Assembly: GCA_910583755.1 (NCBI GenBank)
Contig: CAJTZO010000006.1
Coordinates: 88,087-107,354 of the forward strand
DNA from: an uncultured Clostridia bacterium
Lineage (GTDB): Bacteria > Bacillota > Clostridia > Lachnospirales > Anaerotignaceae
Reading direction: 5' to 3'
Length of the DNA stretch: 19,268 bases
A model generated the notes under the pieces. The model did no database searches. It saw only the letters and a program-made list of their open reading frames with translations, and had not been told where the DNA came from. The translations under genes and the position numbers were made by a program. This document shows positions 1-7,293 of this stretch, in pieces (within the stretch, counting starts at the first letter, position 1; each line of letters opens with the position of its first letter).

Positions 1-2555
1 TTTGCTGCTGATAAGTCACCACTTAAGTTAATTGTAACTGTTTCATCAGCTGTACCTGCACTTACTGAAGAATTTGCTGCTAATGTTGCTATCGTTGTTA
101 AACTATTTTCATCCACTTCTGTTACAGTGATTTCAAATGCTTCACTATCAAGTTTATCGCTTCCTGTTCCTATTGACAAAACAACGTTATATTTTCCATT
201 TTCAAATGTTACTGCAGCAGTTGAGCCTTCTCCACCTTTTAATACCTCATTTACGGCAGATTGTACCCAAGCTGTTTTTGTTTCTTGGCTTGTTTGGTCT
301 GCCACAGGAATCTCATATTTTCCTTCTAAAACTAATGCTTTATCAACTGCTAATTTTTCTTCATTTGTTGCAGCAGCAGTTACAGTCAAGTTATCTGTAT
401 TAGCTGTTTTTCCACCTACTGTGATGGTAACAGGTTTGTTAGCATCATCACTTGCCAAAACTATGCCATTTCCAGGATTTGTTGTAACTTTGTTTGTTTC
501 AAAATCAGCAAAAGCAATATCTTTTGTAGTCTTATCTTCATAAGTTACAGTAATCACTAATCCAGTCAAATCAAGTTTTTCGCCTGCTTTGTAGCTTAAT
601 TTTGTAGGTTGTGTTTTCACTGCAACAGATTCTACAACTTTTTCTGTTACTGGTGGTTCTTCATCTTCTACTACTTGTACTGTAAATTCACTTGAAATAT
701 CAGAACCATCTTGTGCAGTTGCAGTTACAGTAATCTTTAAGCCTGCAGTTGCAGCATCTTTTAGCTTCAATACACCATCGCCATCAATTTCAGCCATACT
801 ACCATCTGTTTTAATTCCCCATTTTACTGTTTGATTGGTTGCATTTGTTGGTGTCACATTTGCTTTCAATTTTAAGGTCTCTCCTTTCTTTATTTTTGCT
901 TCTCCACCATCTGCTACTACAATTTCAATTTTTTCCACCAAAACTTCTTCTGGTTTTTCTCCACCGCCACTGATGTCTTCTACAACAGGAGGATTCGGAT
1001 TTGTCACTCCACCTACATCTACTGTTGTTTTATCTTCTGCTTCCACTTTAGAAATAGTACCTGCACCGGAAATTTCTGTTTTTCCATTAGAACCATCAGA
1101 AGTAGAAGTGATTTTATCTATAGTTGCATCTTTTGCAACATCCACTTTTGCTGTTGCGCTGTCACTGATGACAACTTCAGTCACTTTTGCAGAACCTTCC
1201 AAAGCAATTTCTGCTGTTGCACTGCCACTCACTGCAACATTTTTTACTTTTGCGCCATCTTTTACAGTCACGCTTGCATCTCCACTTACATCTACCTTGT
1301 TAACTGTTGCACCAGAATCTACTACAATTTCAGCACCTTTTTCTGCTGTCACAGTTTCCACAGAACCATTTTCTACATGGATAGGTGCACTTGCCTGTAC
1401 TTTTGTTGTGGTAAAGCCAACGATTCTTGCAGCAGTTCTAGCAATAAAGTTGCTAATCTCTTTTTTTGTATCAGTATCAGTTCTAATTTCTACCAAACGA
1501 GCGTCTGTTTTGTCACTTCTTACTGTAACATTGGAATTAAAGCTTGTGTCCTTAACCAAAGTAATTGTCCATTTCAAATTGCTACTTGCTGGTAAAACAG
1601 CCACATCTGCACCTTCATAAGCTGCTGCTACAGTATCGGAATGAATAGTAACCTCATTTTCAAAAGTAATGCCTTCTAAATTCAAATCACTGTTTAGGTA
1701 AATATCTGTTTTTTTGGAAATCGTTTGTCCTCTCCGCTTATTTGCATCAGACTGGCTGCTAATTGTAATACTTTCTTCTTCATCTCCACCAGAGTTAGAA
1801 GAATCGTTGGAACCTTTTTTGGAACCACCGCCGCCACCGCCGCTTCTCCAAACCATGTTACCTTCTTGTTTTGTTGCTTCTGCAATGGTTGTATTTTCTT
1901 TGTCTGTATCAGGTGTGGAAACGCCTTGATTATCAGGAGCAGGTGTTGTTGTACCACTACCAGAAAATCTGTCCAAAGTAGAAACAGCTTCTGCTCTTGT
2001 CATACCTTTACTTGCACCAAATGTACCATCAGGATAGCCAGACATATAACCAGAAGTTACCACTGCACCTACAGCACCTTTTGCCCAAGTTGGAATTTGT
2101 GCTGCATCTGCAAAAGTATTTGCAGCAGATTCATTTGGAGCAAGACCTCTTGCATTGCAGATAAATACGGCTGCTTGTGCTCTTGTAACTGTTTCACCTG
2201 GACGGAAGGTACCATCTTCAAAACCACTTGTAATTTTGCTCCCAACAGCTTTTGCAACATCAGCAAAGAACCAGTCACTTTCTTTGACATCGCTAAAGTT
2301 AATACTAGCACTTGCTGTAAAAGAAGTTGCAGTAGCAGTATTTAACAGGCGAACAAATTCTGCTCTTGTAATGGTTTTATCTGGTTTAAAAGTACCATCT
2401 TCATAGCCACCAATTTTTCCTGCTGTTTGCCATTTTGCAATAGTTGCTTCTGCCCAATGTCCGCTGATGTCACTAGAAGCAGCAAATGCTTGCACTGCTC
2501 CGCCAACTGCCATTGTAGTTGATAATAAAAATGCGATTGCTTGTTTTTTCTTCAT
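1..2555 (-). CDS. SLH-domain surface (S-layer-like) protein, 3' end cut by window edge
   Basis: The frame is open from an ATG at 2555 to the left edge (851 codons, no stop), so the C-terminus is missing. A strong ribosome site (AGGAGG, 2570-2565) fixes the start. Residues 1-25 are a signal peptide (MKKK, hydrophobic core, AFA cleavage site). Three SLH domains follow at about 28-80, 87-135 and 147-198, each ending in a TRAE-like motif (ITRAE, VTRAQ, MTRAE). Then come a Gly/Ser/acidic linker (about 238-262), a beta-rich region, a run of roughly 20-residue V/S/G/A repeats (about 410-510), a BIG2-like Ig fold (about 538-628) and a second Ig-like domain (about 632-722). SLH domains are known to bind secondary cell-wall polymers, so I infer an exported, wall-anchored protein. 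The function of the outer part is unknown. It could be the main S-layer protein or an SLH adhesin. Confidence 0.93.
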   Translation of the reverse strand, partial: MKKKQAIAFLLSTTMAVGGAVQAFAASSDISGHWAEATIAKWQTAGKIGGYEDGTFKPDKTITRAEFVRLLNTATATSFTASASINFSDVKESDWFFADVAKAVGSKITSGFEDGTFRPGETVTRAQAAVFICNARGLAPNESAANTFADAAQIPTWAKGAVGAVVTSGYMSGYPDGTFGASKGMTRAEAVSTLDRFSGSGTTTPAPDNQGVSTPDTDKENTTIAEATKQEGNMVWRSGGGGGGSKKGSNDSSNSGGDEEESITISSQSDANKRRGQTISKKTDIYLNSDLNLEGITFENEVTIHSDTVAAAYEGADVAVLPASSNLKWTITLVKDTSFNSNVTVRSDKTDARLVEIRTDTDTKKEISNFIARTAARIVGFTTTKVQASAPIHVENGSVETVTAEKGAEIVVDSGATVNKVDVSGDASVTVKDGAKVKNVAVSGSATAEIALEGSAKVTEVVISDSATAKVDVAKDATIDKITSTSDGSNGKTEISGAGTISKVEAEDKTTVDVGGVTNPNPPVVEDISGGGEKPEEVLVEKIEIVVADGGEAKIKKGETLKLKANVTPTNATNQTVKWGIKTDGSMAEIDGDGVLKLKDAATAGLKITVTATAQDGSDISSEFTVQVVEDEEPPVTEKVVESVAVKTQPTKLSYKAGEKLDLTGLVITVTYEDKTTKDIAFADFETNKVTTNPGNGIVLASDDANKPVTITVGGKTANTDNLTVTAAATNEEKLAVDKALVLEGKYEIPVADQTSQETKTAWVQSAVNEVLKGGEGSTAAVTFENGKYNVVLSIGTGSDKLDSEAFEITVTEVDENSLTTIATLAANSSVSAGTADETVTINLSGDLSAA

Positions 2556-2652
2556 TTTACATTTCCTCCTTAAAAAAAATATGTTCTGAAAATTCCCTTT
2601 GCTAACTACAGTAACTGCCTTCCCTTCTTAAAAAATATATATCTATTTTTTT

Positions 2653-2687
2653 ATCTCTTATTATTTTATTACAAAATGATAAGAGAT
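2653..2687 (-). other. Hairpin in the 5' leader of the SLH gene
   Basis: ATCTCTTAT (2653-2661) pairs perfectly with ATAAGAGAT (2679-2687). After one mismatch, ATTTT (2663-2667) pairs with AAAAT (2673-2677), leaving the loop ATTAC. It lies inside the predicted untranslated leader of the SLH mRNA. In that direction no U-run follows, so it does not look like a terminator; an mRNA-stabilising or regulatory stem is the likelier reading. A weaker 6-bp hairpin (AATGAA/TTCATT, 2702-2719) lies nearer the 5' end. Confidence 0.5.
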
Positions 2688-2722
2688 TTTTTTATTTCCC
2701 AAATGAAGGAAATTTCATTACT

Positions 2723-2798
2723 AATTGCTATTATAGAGCAAGCAAATAGCTATTGTCAACATTTTTTATAGTGCAATTTGCTGTGATATTACAAGCAA
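2723..2798. promoter_or_regulatory. Candidate operator region between divergent SLH and XRE genes
   Basis: The 314-bp gap 2556-2869 holds several small symmetric motifs. AATAGCTATT (2745-2754) is a perfect palindrome that lies in the SLH promoter spacer and touches the -35. A 9/10 copy, AATTGCTATT (2723-2732), overlaps the -10 exactly 22 bp away. A dyad with TTGCT/AGCAA arms (2778-2782 and 2794-2798) around TGTGATATTACA lies between the two promoters. Such spacing is typical of repressor sites. That the adjacent XRE protein binds them is inference. Confidence 0.3.
2730..2759 (-). promoter_or_regulatory. Sigma-A-type promoter of the SLH gene
   Basis: Read on the minus strand, TTGACA (2759-2754) and TATAAT (2735-2730) are both perfect consensus hexamers with an 18-bp spacer. 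The expected transcription start near 2723 leaves a leader of about 170 nt before the ATG at 2555. Strength is inferred from the match to consensus and suits an abundant surface protein. Confidence 0.8.
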
Positions 2799-2822
2799 TG
2801 CGTAACTCGTCCACTTTCTTCA

Positions 2823-2828
2823 TATAAT
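2823..2828 (+). promoter_or_regulatory. Possible -10 element for the XRE gene
   Basis: TATAAT lies 42 bp upstream of the XRE start codon. I see no convincing -35 hexamer 16-18 bp upstream, so this would be a weak or activator-dependent promoter. An overlapping TACAAT at 2830-2835 is an alternative. Confidence 0.35.
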
Positions 2829-2869
2829 ATACAATTAATACAAATAAAATGAAAAAAGGTTGATGATAT

Positions 2870-3217
2870 ATGGATGAGTTATCTTTTGAGATAGGAAAAA
2901 ACATTAGAAAATATCGAAAACTAAAAGGTTTAACCTTAGAAAAGTTAGCAGAAGTTATGGGAACAGATACTAATTATTTAGGACAATGTGAAAGAGGAGA
3001 AAGACGGTTTAGTTTAGATAAATTAGTGGATTTAATGGAATATTTTGATATCACAGCAAATGATATTATTTCTGTACCAAGCATGCTAGAAAAGAAAACA
3101 AAAGAAAATAATATTTACTTACAGGAAATTAACGAGTTATTAAGTCATTGTACAAACAACCAATTAGCAGTGATATTAAACATGCTGCAACAAAGTGTTC
3201 CATTTTTAAAGGAATAA
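2870..3217 (+). CDS. XRE/Cro-family helix-turn-helix regulator
   Basis: This is a small cytoplasmic DNA-binding protein of 115 aa. Residues about 8-65 form an HTH_3 domain: an RKYRKLKGLTLEKLAEVMG segment (helix 1 and start of the HTH), then the recognition stretch TDTNYLGQCERGERRFSLDKL. The remaining 50 residues are helical and may be a dimerisation tail. The ATG at 2870 follows a modest AAAGG site. The gene is divergent from the SLH gene, with candidate operators between them, so local regulation of the surface protein or of itself is plausible but unproven. It occupies the place where mraZ, another DNA-binding regulator, often precedes rsmH, but it is not MraZ: it has no SpoVT/AbrB-like fold signature. 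A terminator follows, so it is probably monocistronic. Confidence 0.85.
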   Translation: MDELSFEIGKNIRKYRKLKGLTLEKLAEVMGTDTNYLGQCERGERRFSLDKLVDLMEYFDITANDIISVPSMLEKKTKENNIYLQEINELLSHCTNNQLAVILNMLQQSVPFLKE

Positions 3218-3265
3218 ACATATCTAAAAAAAATTCATTTCAACATATTATAATGCTTCTAAAAT

Positions 3266-3310
3266 AAAAAATGTTTATTCTGTAGTCTAAAGCAGCATAA
3301 GCATTTTTTT
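3266..3310 (+). terminator. Intrinsic terminator after the XRE gene
   Basis: AAAAAATGTTTAT (3266-3278) pairs with ATAAGCATTTTTT (3297-3309) over 13 positions with one G-U wobble. CTG/CAG extends the stem inward, and the right arm runs into seven Ts. It ends the XRE transcript and isolates it from rsmH. The A/T-symmetric ends could let it act in both directions. Confidence 0.7.
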
Positions 3311-3369
3311 CGTTTTTTATTCTTTATTTTTGTCATTTTTTCATAGGATATGTCAAAAAATGTTTCTTG

Positions 3370-3413
3370 TTTACTAGTTTATTCTTGTATTTTTACAATG
3401 TCTGTATTACAAT
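3370..3413 (+). promoter_or_regulatory. Candidate promoter(s) for the rsmH-ftsL-pbpB unit
   Basis: Two overlapping candidates are visible: TTTACT (3370-3375) with TACAAT (3394-3399) at an 18-bp spacing, and TTGTAT (3385-3390) with TACAAT (3408-3413) at 17 bp. Both have good -10 and imperfect -35 hexamers. The position, after a terminator and 40-50 bp before the rsmH ribosome site, supports a promoter here. Confidence 0.5.
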
Positions 3414-3450
3414 GGAAAGAAAGAATAAAAACAGCTAGGAGGGTAAGATT

Positions 3451-4383
3451 ATGGAGTTTCATCATTTATCTGTGCTGTTAGAAGAATGTATTGAAAATTT
3501 GAAAATAAAACCAACAGGTATTTATATAGATGGTACAATGGGTGGTGGTGGACATTCTCTTGCTATTTGTCAAAAATTGACGACTGGCAGGCTGATTGCT
3601 ATAGACCAAGATTTACATGCTCATAAAGCTGCAAAAAAAACATTAAAAGACCACTTAAATAAAGTAACATTTGTTCATGATAATTTTGCAAATATCAAAT
3701 CAATTTTGCAAAATTTAGGAATGGAAAAAGTAGATGGTGTTTTATTAGATATTGGTGTTTCTTCTCACCAGCTTGACGAAGCAGAAAGAGGGTTTTCTTA
3801 CCAAAAAGAGGCTCCTTTAGACATGAGAATGGATAATACACATGATTTTTCTGCTTATGATGTTGTAAATACCTACAGTGAAGAACAATTATATCAAGTG
3901 ATATGGAAATATGGAGAAGAACGTTGGGCAAAAAGAATTGCAAAATTTATTATCGAACAAAGAAAGCAAAAGGCAATCGAAACAACAACAGAATTCGTAG
4001 AATGTATTAAAAAAGCAGTTCCCAAAGGAGCTAGAAAGGATGGTCCTCATCCAGCAAAAAGAACATTTCAAGCAATCCGTATTGAAGTAAATAAAGAATT
4101 GGAAGTGTTGGAAAAAGCAATTATGGATGCAACAGAACAGTTAAATCCTGGTGGAAGGCTTTGTATTATTACCTTTCATTCTTTAGAAGACCGAATTGTA
4201 AAAAACGCTTTTCGTCTTCAACAAAATCCTTGTACTTGTCCCAAAGAATTTCCTGTTTGTATTTGCGGAAAAAAACCAATGGGAAAAGTCATTACAAAAA
4301 AGGCAATTTTACCTTCTCAACAAGAACTAGAACAAAATCATCGTTCCAGAAGTGCAAAGCTGCGTGTTTTGGAAAGAATATAA
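3451..4383 (+). CDS. rsmH: 16S rRNA (cytosine-1402-N4)-methyltransferase RsmH (MraW)
   Basis: RsmH transfers a methyl group from S-adenosylmethionine to N4 of C1402 in the 16S rRNA decoding site. The 310-aa length matches the family. Visible signatures are the SAM-binding GTMGGGGHS (residues 28-36), AIDQD (about 50-54), LLDIGVSSHQLDEAERGFS (about 98-116) and HSLEDR (about 243-248). A Cys-rich stretch (CTCPKEFPVCICG) lies near the C-terminus. A strong AGGAGGG site 7 nt upstream supports the ATG. It is the first gene of the cell-division unit, 15 bp before ftsL, which is its usual place; the mraZ normally in front of it is absent here. Confidence 0.97.
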   Translation: MEFHHLSVLLEECIENLKIKPTGIYIDGTMGGGGHSLAICQKLTTGRLIAIDQDLHAHKAAKKTLKDHLNKVTFVHDNFANIKSILQNLGMEKVDGVLLDIGVSSHQLDEAERGFSYQKEAPLDMRMDNTHDFSAYDVVNTYSEEQLYQVIWKYGEERWAKRIAKFIIEQRKQKAIETTTEFVECIKKAVPKGARKDGPHPAKRTFQAIRIEVNKELEVLEKAIMDATEQLNPGGRLCIITFHSLEDRIVKNAFRLQQNPCTCPKEFPVCICGKKPMGKVITKKAILPSQQELEQNHRSRSAKLRVLERI

Positions 4384-4398
4384 AGGAAGTGTTACATT

Positions 4399-4965
4399 AT
4401 GGCAGTCAAAAGAAAAAATCAAAAATCTTATCAAAAAACATACCAAAATGCCAAGGCATACTATACACATGGTGGTGCCGCCTATGACATAGAACCATTA
4501 GAAGAAGAATATCCGCAGGAACATCCTAAAAAACAAAAAAAGGCAAAACCATCTACACATAAAAAAATGGTAATGCAAAGACGTGCCAACCGTGCTTATA
4601 GCATTAAAATTGCGCTGGTACTAGGTGTTTTTTTCTGCGGAACCTTAGCTTTTATGTGGTCTAGTGCTTTGGTTACTGCACAAAGAGTAGAAACCCAAAA
4701 ATATAAGGACAAACTAGCAGAATTAAAAAGTGAAAATGCTCTTTTAGCACTTGATGTTGCAGAACAAATGGATTTAGATACCGTAAAAAAAGTTGCAACA
4801 GAAAAATTAGGCATGGTAGAACCACAACCTTACCAAATACAGTACATAGATGTTCCAGAACAAAGCTATACCATTCATTATAAAGATGAAACAGAAAAAC
4901 CAGAAGAAAAAAATAGCGAAAATGCATTAGTAAGAACCATTGTAGGTTTGTTTAAAAAGGAATGA
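4399..4965 (+). CDS. ftsL: Cell division protein FtsL (septum formation initiator-like)
   Basis: FtsL is a bitopic divisome scaffold that works with DivIC/FtsB and DivIB/FtsQ to activate septal peptidoglycan synthesis. At 188 aa it is longer than the usual 100-130 aa. A basic, disordered-looking cytoplasmic head of about 70 residues is followed by one transmembrane helix (about 72-92) and an extracellular coiled coil (about 95-130, RVETQKYKDKLAELKSENAL). Then come the family-typical LGMVEP motif and an acidic tail. Sequence similarity in FtsL is low, so position (between rsmH and the PBP) and architecture carry the call. A ribosome site (AAAGGAAG) precedes the ATG, and the next gene starts 7 bp after the stop. 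Confidence 0.87.
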   Translation: MAVKRKNQKSYQKTYQNAKAYYTHGGAAYDIEPLEEEYPQEHPKKQKKAKPSTHKKMVMQRRANRAYSIKIALVLGVFFCGTLAFMWSSALVTAQRVETQKYKDKLAELKSENALLALDVAEQMDLDTVKKVATEKLGMVEPQPYQIQYIDVPEQSYTIHYKDETEKPEEKNSENALVRTIVGLFKKE

Positions 4966-4972
4966 TGCAGGA

Positions 4973-7228
4973 ATGAAAAAAAGAAAAAGAATAAAATTAG
5001 CACCCATTAAAGGGAGATTGTATTTTACTTTTTTTGCTTTTGTAATATTACTAACAGGATTATGTGGACGTGTTTATTATTGGAAAACAGTAAAAGGGGC
5101 AGAATTTGAAAATAGAGCAAAAGAGCAGCAAGTTAACCGCTATGATGTTGCTGTACAAGCAAACCGTGGTGCAATCGTAGATAGAAATAATCAGCCATTT
5201 GCTGTTAGTACCATTGTTTACAATGTTATTTTAGATTCTCGTGTATTATCTTTAAAAGATTCTGATGAAGCAGAAAGAATCAAAGCACAAGATAAAACAT
5301 TTACTGCCTTACAAGAAGTTTTTCCTGATTTAGATTATCAAGAATTAAGACATGGTGTACAGATTGACCCTGCAACTGGAAAGCCTTACACAGATAATAG
5401 TTGGAAAATATTAGCAAAAAATGTAGAAAAAGAAGTCAAAGAAAATTTAGAAGCACAAAAATTGGTTGGTGTTTATTTTGAGCAGACAACAAAAAGAACC
5501 TACCCTTTAAAATCCTTGGCTTGTCATGTCATTGGATTTATGCGTGGGGATTCAAAATGGGGACTTGAAAACTATTATGATAAATATATGACAGGAACAC
5601 CAGGACGCTCTTTTATTGCTTATGATGGAAGCAACACAGCAGTACGACAAGAATATAATGCACAGGATGGAGATACTGTTGTAACAACGATTGACTACAC
5701 TATACAGCAATATGCAGAGGATATTGTAAAAAAGACAGCAGAACAATGGCCTTCTGAAGCAGTTGGTATTATGGTTATGAATCCAAACACTGGTGAAATC
5801 TATGCCATGGCAGATTCCAATTCCTTTGATTTGAATAAACCTGATGAAATACCAGCTATGGAAGATGAAGAATTTCAAGCAGCATGGGAAGAAATGTCTG
5901 AAGAAGACCAAATAAAATATAAAAATACAATGTGGAATAATTTTAATACCGTAAGTTCTTTTGAACCAGGTTCTATTTTTAAACCGGTTACTGTAGCAGC
6001 AGCATTGGAAGAAGGAATTATTACACCACAGGACACTTTTAATTGTACTGGTGTTGTAGAGATGTATGAGGAAGAAATGAGATGTCATTTACGTTCCGGA
6101 CATAATATTTTAGACGTACAAGGAGCATTAGCACAATCTTGTAACCCAGCAATGATATACATTTCTCAAAGAATGGGCAGAGATATTATGTATAAATATT
6201 TTAAAGATTTTGGTTTTGCTGCTCAAACAGGCATAGATTTACCAGCAGAAGAAAGTGCAGAAAAAGCGGTATATACCAAAGATGCTATAGGACCTGTAGA
6301 ATTAGCAACAATGTCTTTTGGACAAGGGTTTAATGTTACTTCCATTCAAGCAATTACTGCTTTCTCCGCTGTTATCAATGGTGGAAATTTAATGAAACCT
6401 TATGTCGTGTCTCAAGTTATTGATAAAGAAGGAAACATTGTCTATGAAAATCAGCCACAAGTACGAAACCGTGTGATTTCAAGAGAAACATCTGATGCAA
6501 TGCGTACTATGATGAAGGCAACCATTGAAGAAGGTACTGGTAAAAAAGCCAAAATTGAAGGCTATTCTATTGGAGGAAAAACAGGTACTGCACAAAATGG
6601 TAGTCGTAAAGTACAAGATAAATGGGCATTAAGTTGTTTAACTTATTTTCCTGTAGAAAATCCACAGTATGTTGTATTGACACTTATCTATCGCCCAGAA
6701 AACTATAAAGATGGTGTACAGACACCCGTTCCTATGTCTAAAGAAATGATGGAAAGCATTATTAAATATAAAAATATACAACCAAGTTATTCAGAAGATG
6801 GTACTGTTATCAGTAAAAAGCAAGGTACTGTAACCGTAGATGATTATACAGGTTCTGATATTTTTTCTACTTTGTTATCGTTGGATAGTAAGAACCTAAC
6901 TTATCAAACGGTAGGAACAGGAAATGTTGTTGTAAATCAATTTCCACATGGTGGTACACAACTTGAAGAAGGCAGTCAAATAACACTTTATGTGGAAAAA
7001 GGGGAAGAAGACGAAGGTACTATGCCTGTTCCAGATGTTAGAGGAAAAACATACACCGAAGCTGTTACCTTATTGAATGACAGTGGTTTTGAGGCAGAAG
7101 CAGAGGATAAAACAAAAGGTGTTGTTTTATCACAAAGTCCTAAATATGGTGTATCTGTAGAATTAGGTACAACAATCACCTTAACAATGGGAGAACAAGA
7201 AGAAGAAGACGAGGAAACAAGCGAATAA
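4973..7228 (+). CDS. pbpB: Class B penicillin-binding protein, PbpB/FtsI type, with PASTA domains
   Basis: This is a D,D-transpeptidase that cross-links septal peptidoglycan outside the membrane. It has 751 aa: a basic N-terminus and membrane anchor (about 17-35), then a PBP dimerisation domain beginning with the RGAIVDRNN signature, then the transpeptidase domain. All three catalytic motifs are intact: SIFK (S334, K337), SCN (389-391) and KTG (536-538). Two C-terminal PASTA domains (about 612-678 and 683-742) and an acidic tail follow. The length and two PASTA repeats match B. subtilis PbpB, which occupies the same place between ftsL and spoVD. The start at 4973 is set by ftsL ending 7 bp upstream and by nearer ATGs running into a stop; the ribosome site (AAAAAGG) lies inside ftsL, suggesting translational coupling. 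Confidence 0.93.
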   Translation: MKKRKRIKLAPIKGRLYFTFFAFVILLTGLCGRVYYWKTVKGAEFENRAKEQQVNRYDVAVQANRGAIVDRNNQPFAVSTIVYNVILDSRVLSLKDSDEAERIKAQDKTFTALQEVFPDLDYQELRHGVQIDPATGKPYTDNSWKILAKNVEKEVKENLEAQKLVGVYFEQTTKRTYPLKSLACHVIGFMRGDSKWGLENYYDKYMTGTPGRSFIAYDGSNTAVRQEYNAQDGDTVVTTIDYTIQQYAEDIVKKTAEQWPSEAVGIMVMNPNTGEIYAMADSNSFDLNKPDEIPAMEDEEFQAAWEEMSEEDQIKYKNTMWNNFNTVSSFEPGSIFKPVTVAAALEEGIITPQDTFNCTGVVEMYEEEMRCHLRSGHNILDVQGALAQSCNPAMIYISQRMGRDIMYKYFKDFGFAAQTGIDLPAEESAEKAVYTKDAIGPVELATMSFGQGFNVTSIQAITAFSAVINGGNLMKPYVVSQVIDKEGNIVYENQPQVRNRVISRETSDAMRTMMKATIEEGTGKKAKIEGYSIGGKTGTAQNGSRKVQDKWALSCLTYFPVENPQYVVLTLIYRPENYKDGVQTPVPMSKEMMESIIKYKNIQPSYSEDGTVISKKQGTVTVDDYTGSDIFSTLLSLDSKNLTYQTVGTGNVVVNQFPHGGTQLEEGSQITLYVEKGEEDEGTMPVPDVRGKTYTEAVTLLNDSGFEAEAEDKTKGVVLSQSPKYGVSVELGTTITLTMGEQEEEDEETSE

Positions 7229-7240
7229 TTTTATGAATAT

Positions 7241-7293
7241 GCACCCTGTTTTTACAATATATTGAACTATATTGAAAAAGGCAGGGTGTTTTT
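7241..7293 (+). terminator. Terminator/attenuator-like hairpin between the two PBP genes
   Basis: CACCCTG (7242-7248), TTTTT (7249-7253) and CAATATA (7255-7261) pair in order with TATATTG (7268-7274), AAAAA (7275-7279) and CAGGGTG (7282-7288). This gives 19 base pairs, with bulges A7254 and GG 7280-7281 and loop TTGAAC. Five Ts (7289-7293) directly follow and abut the spoVD ATG at 7294. The 3' arm contains the only purine-rich ribosome-site candidates for spoVD (AAAAAGG and CAGGG). It could therefore reduce transcription into spoVD, block its translation, or both. The pairing is seen; the function is inferred. Confidence 0.7.

Noticed and set aside
127..1620. Plus-strand open frames at 127-543 and 835-1620
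   Set aside because: They are antisense to the SLH gene, whose minus-strand frame is continuous over 2555 bases with a signal peptide and recognisable domains. The plus products are low-complexity (Ser/Thr/Phe-rich) and have no ribosome sites.
5552..6088. 178-codon minus-strand open frame inside pbpB
   Set aside because: It is antisense to the catalytic core of a clear PBP and its product is a Cys/Ile/Phe-rich low-quality sequence with no known features.
7237..7258. SigmaE-like promoter for spoVD (ATATG followed by TTTACAAT)
   Set aside because: The -10-like part matches moderately, but the spacing of 9 bp is far too short for sigmaE (about 13-15 bp), and the bases are better explained by the hairpin arms.
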